DNA of 5,909 bases. Origin: an uncultured bacterium (GTDB lineage Bacteria > Pseudomonadota > Gammaproteobacteria > Burkholderiales > Burkholderiaceae_D). Both the position numbers and the translations under genes were made by a program. Positions 5,328 through 5,909 of the stretch are shown here, piece after piece. The DNA is taken from contig CAIQLE010000300.1 in assembly GCA_903872555.1 (NCBI GenBank), positions 1 to 5,909 on the forward strand, read 5' to 3'. Each line of letters starts with the position of its first letter. The first letter of the stretch is position 1. The notes under the pieces were generated by a model. It did no database searches. It saw nothing but the letters and a program-made list of their open reading frames with translations, and had not been told where the DNA came from.

Positions 5328-5909
5328 GCAAGCCTCATCGGTATGCCTTGCGCTGCCATGAACTGCTTGGCCTCTTGCACGGTGTGCTGGCCATAATGAA
5401 AAATGCTGGCGGCCAGCACCGCATCTGCATGACCTTCGGTGATGCCATCGGCCAGATCTTTTAATCCGCCCACGCCGCCCGAGGCAATCACGGGTATGGA
5501 TATGGCATCAGATACGGCGCGTGTCAGCGGCAAATCAAAACCCACCTTGGTACCATCGCGGTCCATACTGGTCAGCAGAATCTCACCTGCGCCCAGCGCC
5601 TGCATCTTGCGCGCCCACTCGACAGCATCCAGTCCAGTGGCACGACGGCCGCCATGGGTAAACACTTCCCAGTGTCCGGCTTCGCTGCGCTTGGCATCAA
5701 TTGCTACGACGATGCATTGCGAACCATATTTATCTGCTGCATCAGCCACCAGCTGCGGATTGGTCACAGCGGAGGTGTTGATGCTGATCTTGTCGGCACC
5801 TGCATTAAGCAAACGGCGCACATCATCCACTACGCGCACGCCACCACCGACGGTGAGCGGAATGAACACCTGCGAGGCGACCGCTTCTATGATGTGAAGA
5901 ATCAGATCG
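5324..5909 (-). CDS. hisF: Imidazole glycerol phosphate synthase cyclase subunit HisF, 5' end missing
   Basis: HisF uses ammonia supplied by the HisH glutaminase to convert PRFAR into imidazole glycerol phosphate and AICAR, linking histidine to purine synthesis. The window holds the last 194 residues, beginning [10 protein letters not shown]; about 60 N-terminal residues, including the first catalytic aspartate (Asp11 in Thermotoga HisF), lie beyond the right edge. The visible part is a (beta-alpha)8 barrel with [12 protein letters not shown] (visible residues 14-25), INTSAV, the second catalytic aspartate in VVAIDAKR (visible residue 71), [28 protein letters not shown] and AASIFHYG, which include the phosphate-binding loops. 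The GTG at 5869 is an internal valine codon, not the start: the open frame and homology continue to the edge. The stop overlaps the hisI start by 4 bases. Confidence 0.97.
   Translation of the reverse strand, partial: DLILHIIEAVASQVFIPLTVGGGVRVVDDVRRLLNAGADKISINTSAVTNPQLVADAADKYGSQCIVVAIDAKRSEAGHWEVFTHGGRRATGLDAVEWARKMQALGAGEILLTSMDRDGTKVGFDLPLTRAVSDAISIPVIASGGVGGLKDLADGITEGHADAVLAASIFHYGQHTVQEAKQFMAAQGIPMRLA

Noticed and set aside
5867..5869. GTG as the start of hisF
   Set aside because: It encodes the valine of the conserved [10 protein letters not shown] segment; homologous sequence continues upstream to the window edge.
5439..5897. Plus-strand open frame of 152 codons antisense to hisF
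   Set aside because: Low-complexity S/A/P/R-rich translation with no family resemblance, fully inside hisF.

Overview
The window looks like core chromosome of a betaproteobacterium, most likely Burkholderiales and close to Oxalobacteraceae (Undibacterium/Herminiimonas-like). The grounds are gene order, recognisable protein sequences and moderate GC. The exact genus cannot be fixed from sequence reading alone. Ten protein-coding genes fill almost all of it. The two outermost are cut by the window edges, and no gap exceeds about 70 bases.

Left block (1-2454): a Nif3/YbgI-family dinuclear-metal protein on the minus strand runs off the left edge. It starts back-to-back with a plus-strand gene for a membrane-anchored HtrA-type serine protease with one PDZ domain (DegS-like layout); only 27 bases separate the two start codons. 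A DUF2461 (TIGR02453-type) protein of unknown function follows the protease after 6 bases, probably in the same transcript.

Right block (2517-5909, all minus strand): read in the direction of transcription, the order is hisF (5' end missing), hisI, hisE, hinT (HIT family), tatA, tatB, tatC. hisF, hisI and hisE encode steps of histidine biosynthesis: HisE and HisI carry out the second and third steps, and HisF is the cyclase half of imidazole-glycerol-phosphate synthase. tatABC encodes the complete twin-arginine protein translocase. The spacing is tight (4-base overlap hisF/hisI, 1 base hisI/hisE, 39 bases to hinT, 57 to tatA, 70 to tatB, 4 to tatC), so one long his-tat transcript is plausible. 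The two blocks converge on a 62-base gap that holds a structured inverted repeat and may be a shared terminator.

No mobile element, CRISPR array, RNA gene, phage gene or obviously new system was found. The most interesting signals are non-coding. One is a strong hairpin between tatA and tatB that pairs fully only in the tat-sense RNA. Another is the absence of a Shine-Dalgarno sequence before tatB and tatC, while tatA has a very good one. A chain of three short inverted repeats forms the tatA leader. Together these could help set the excess of TatA over TatB and TatC, but that is inference.
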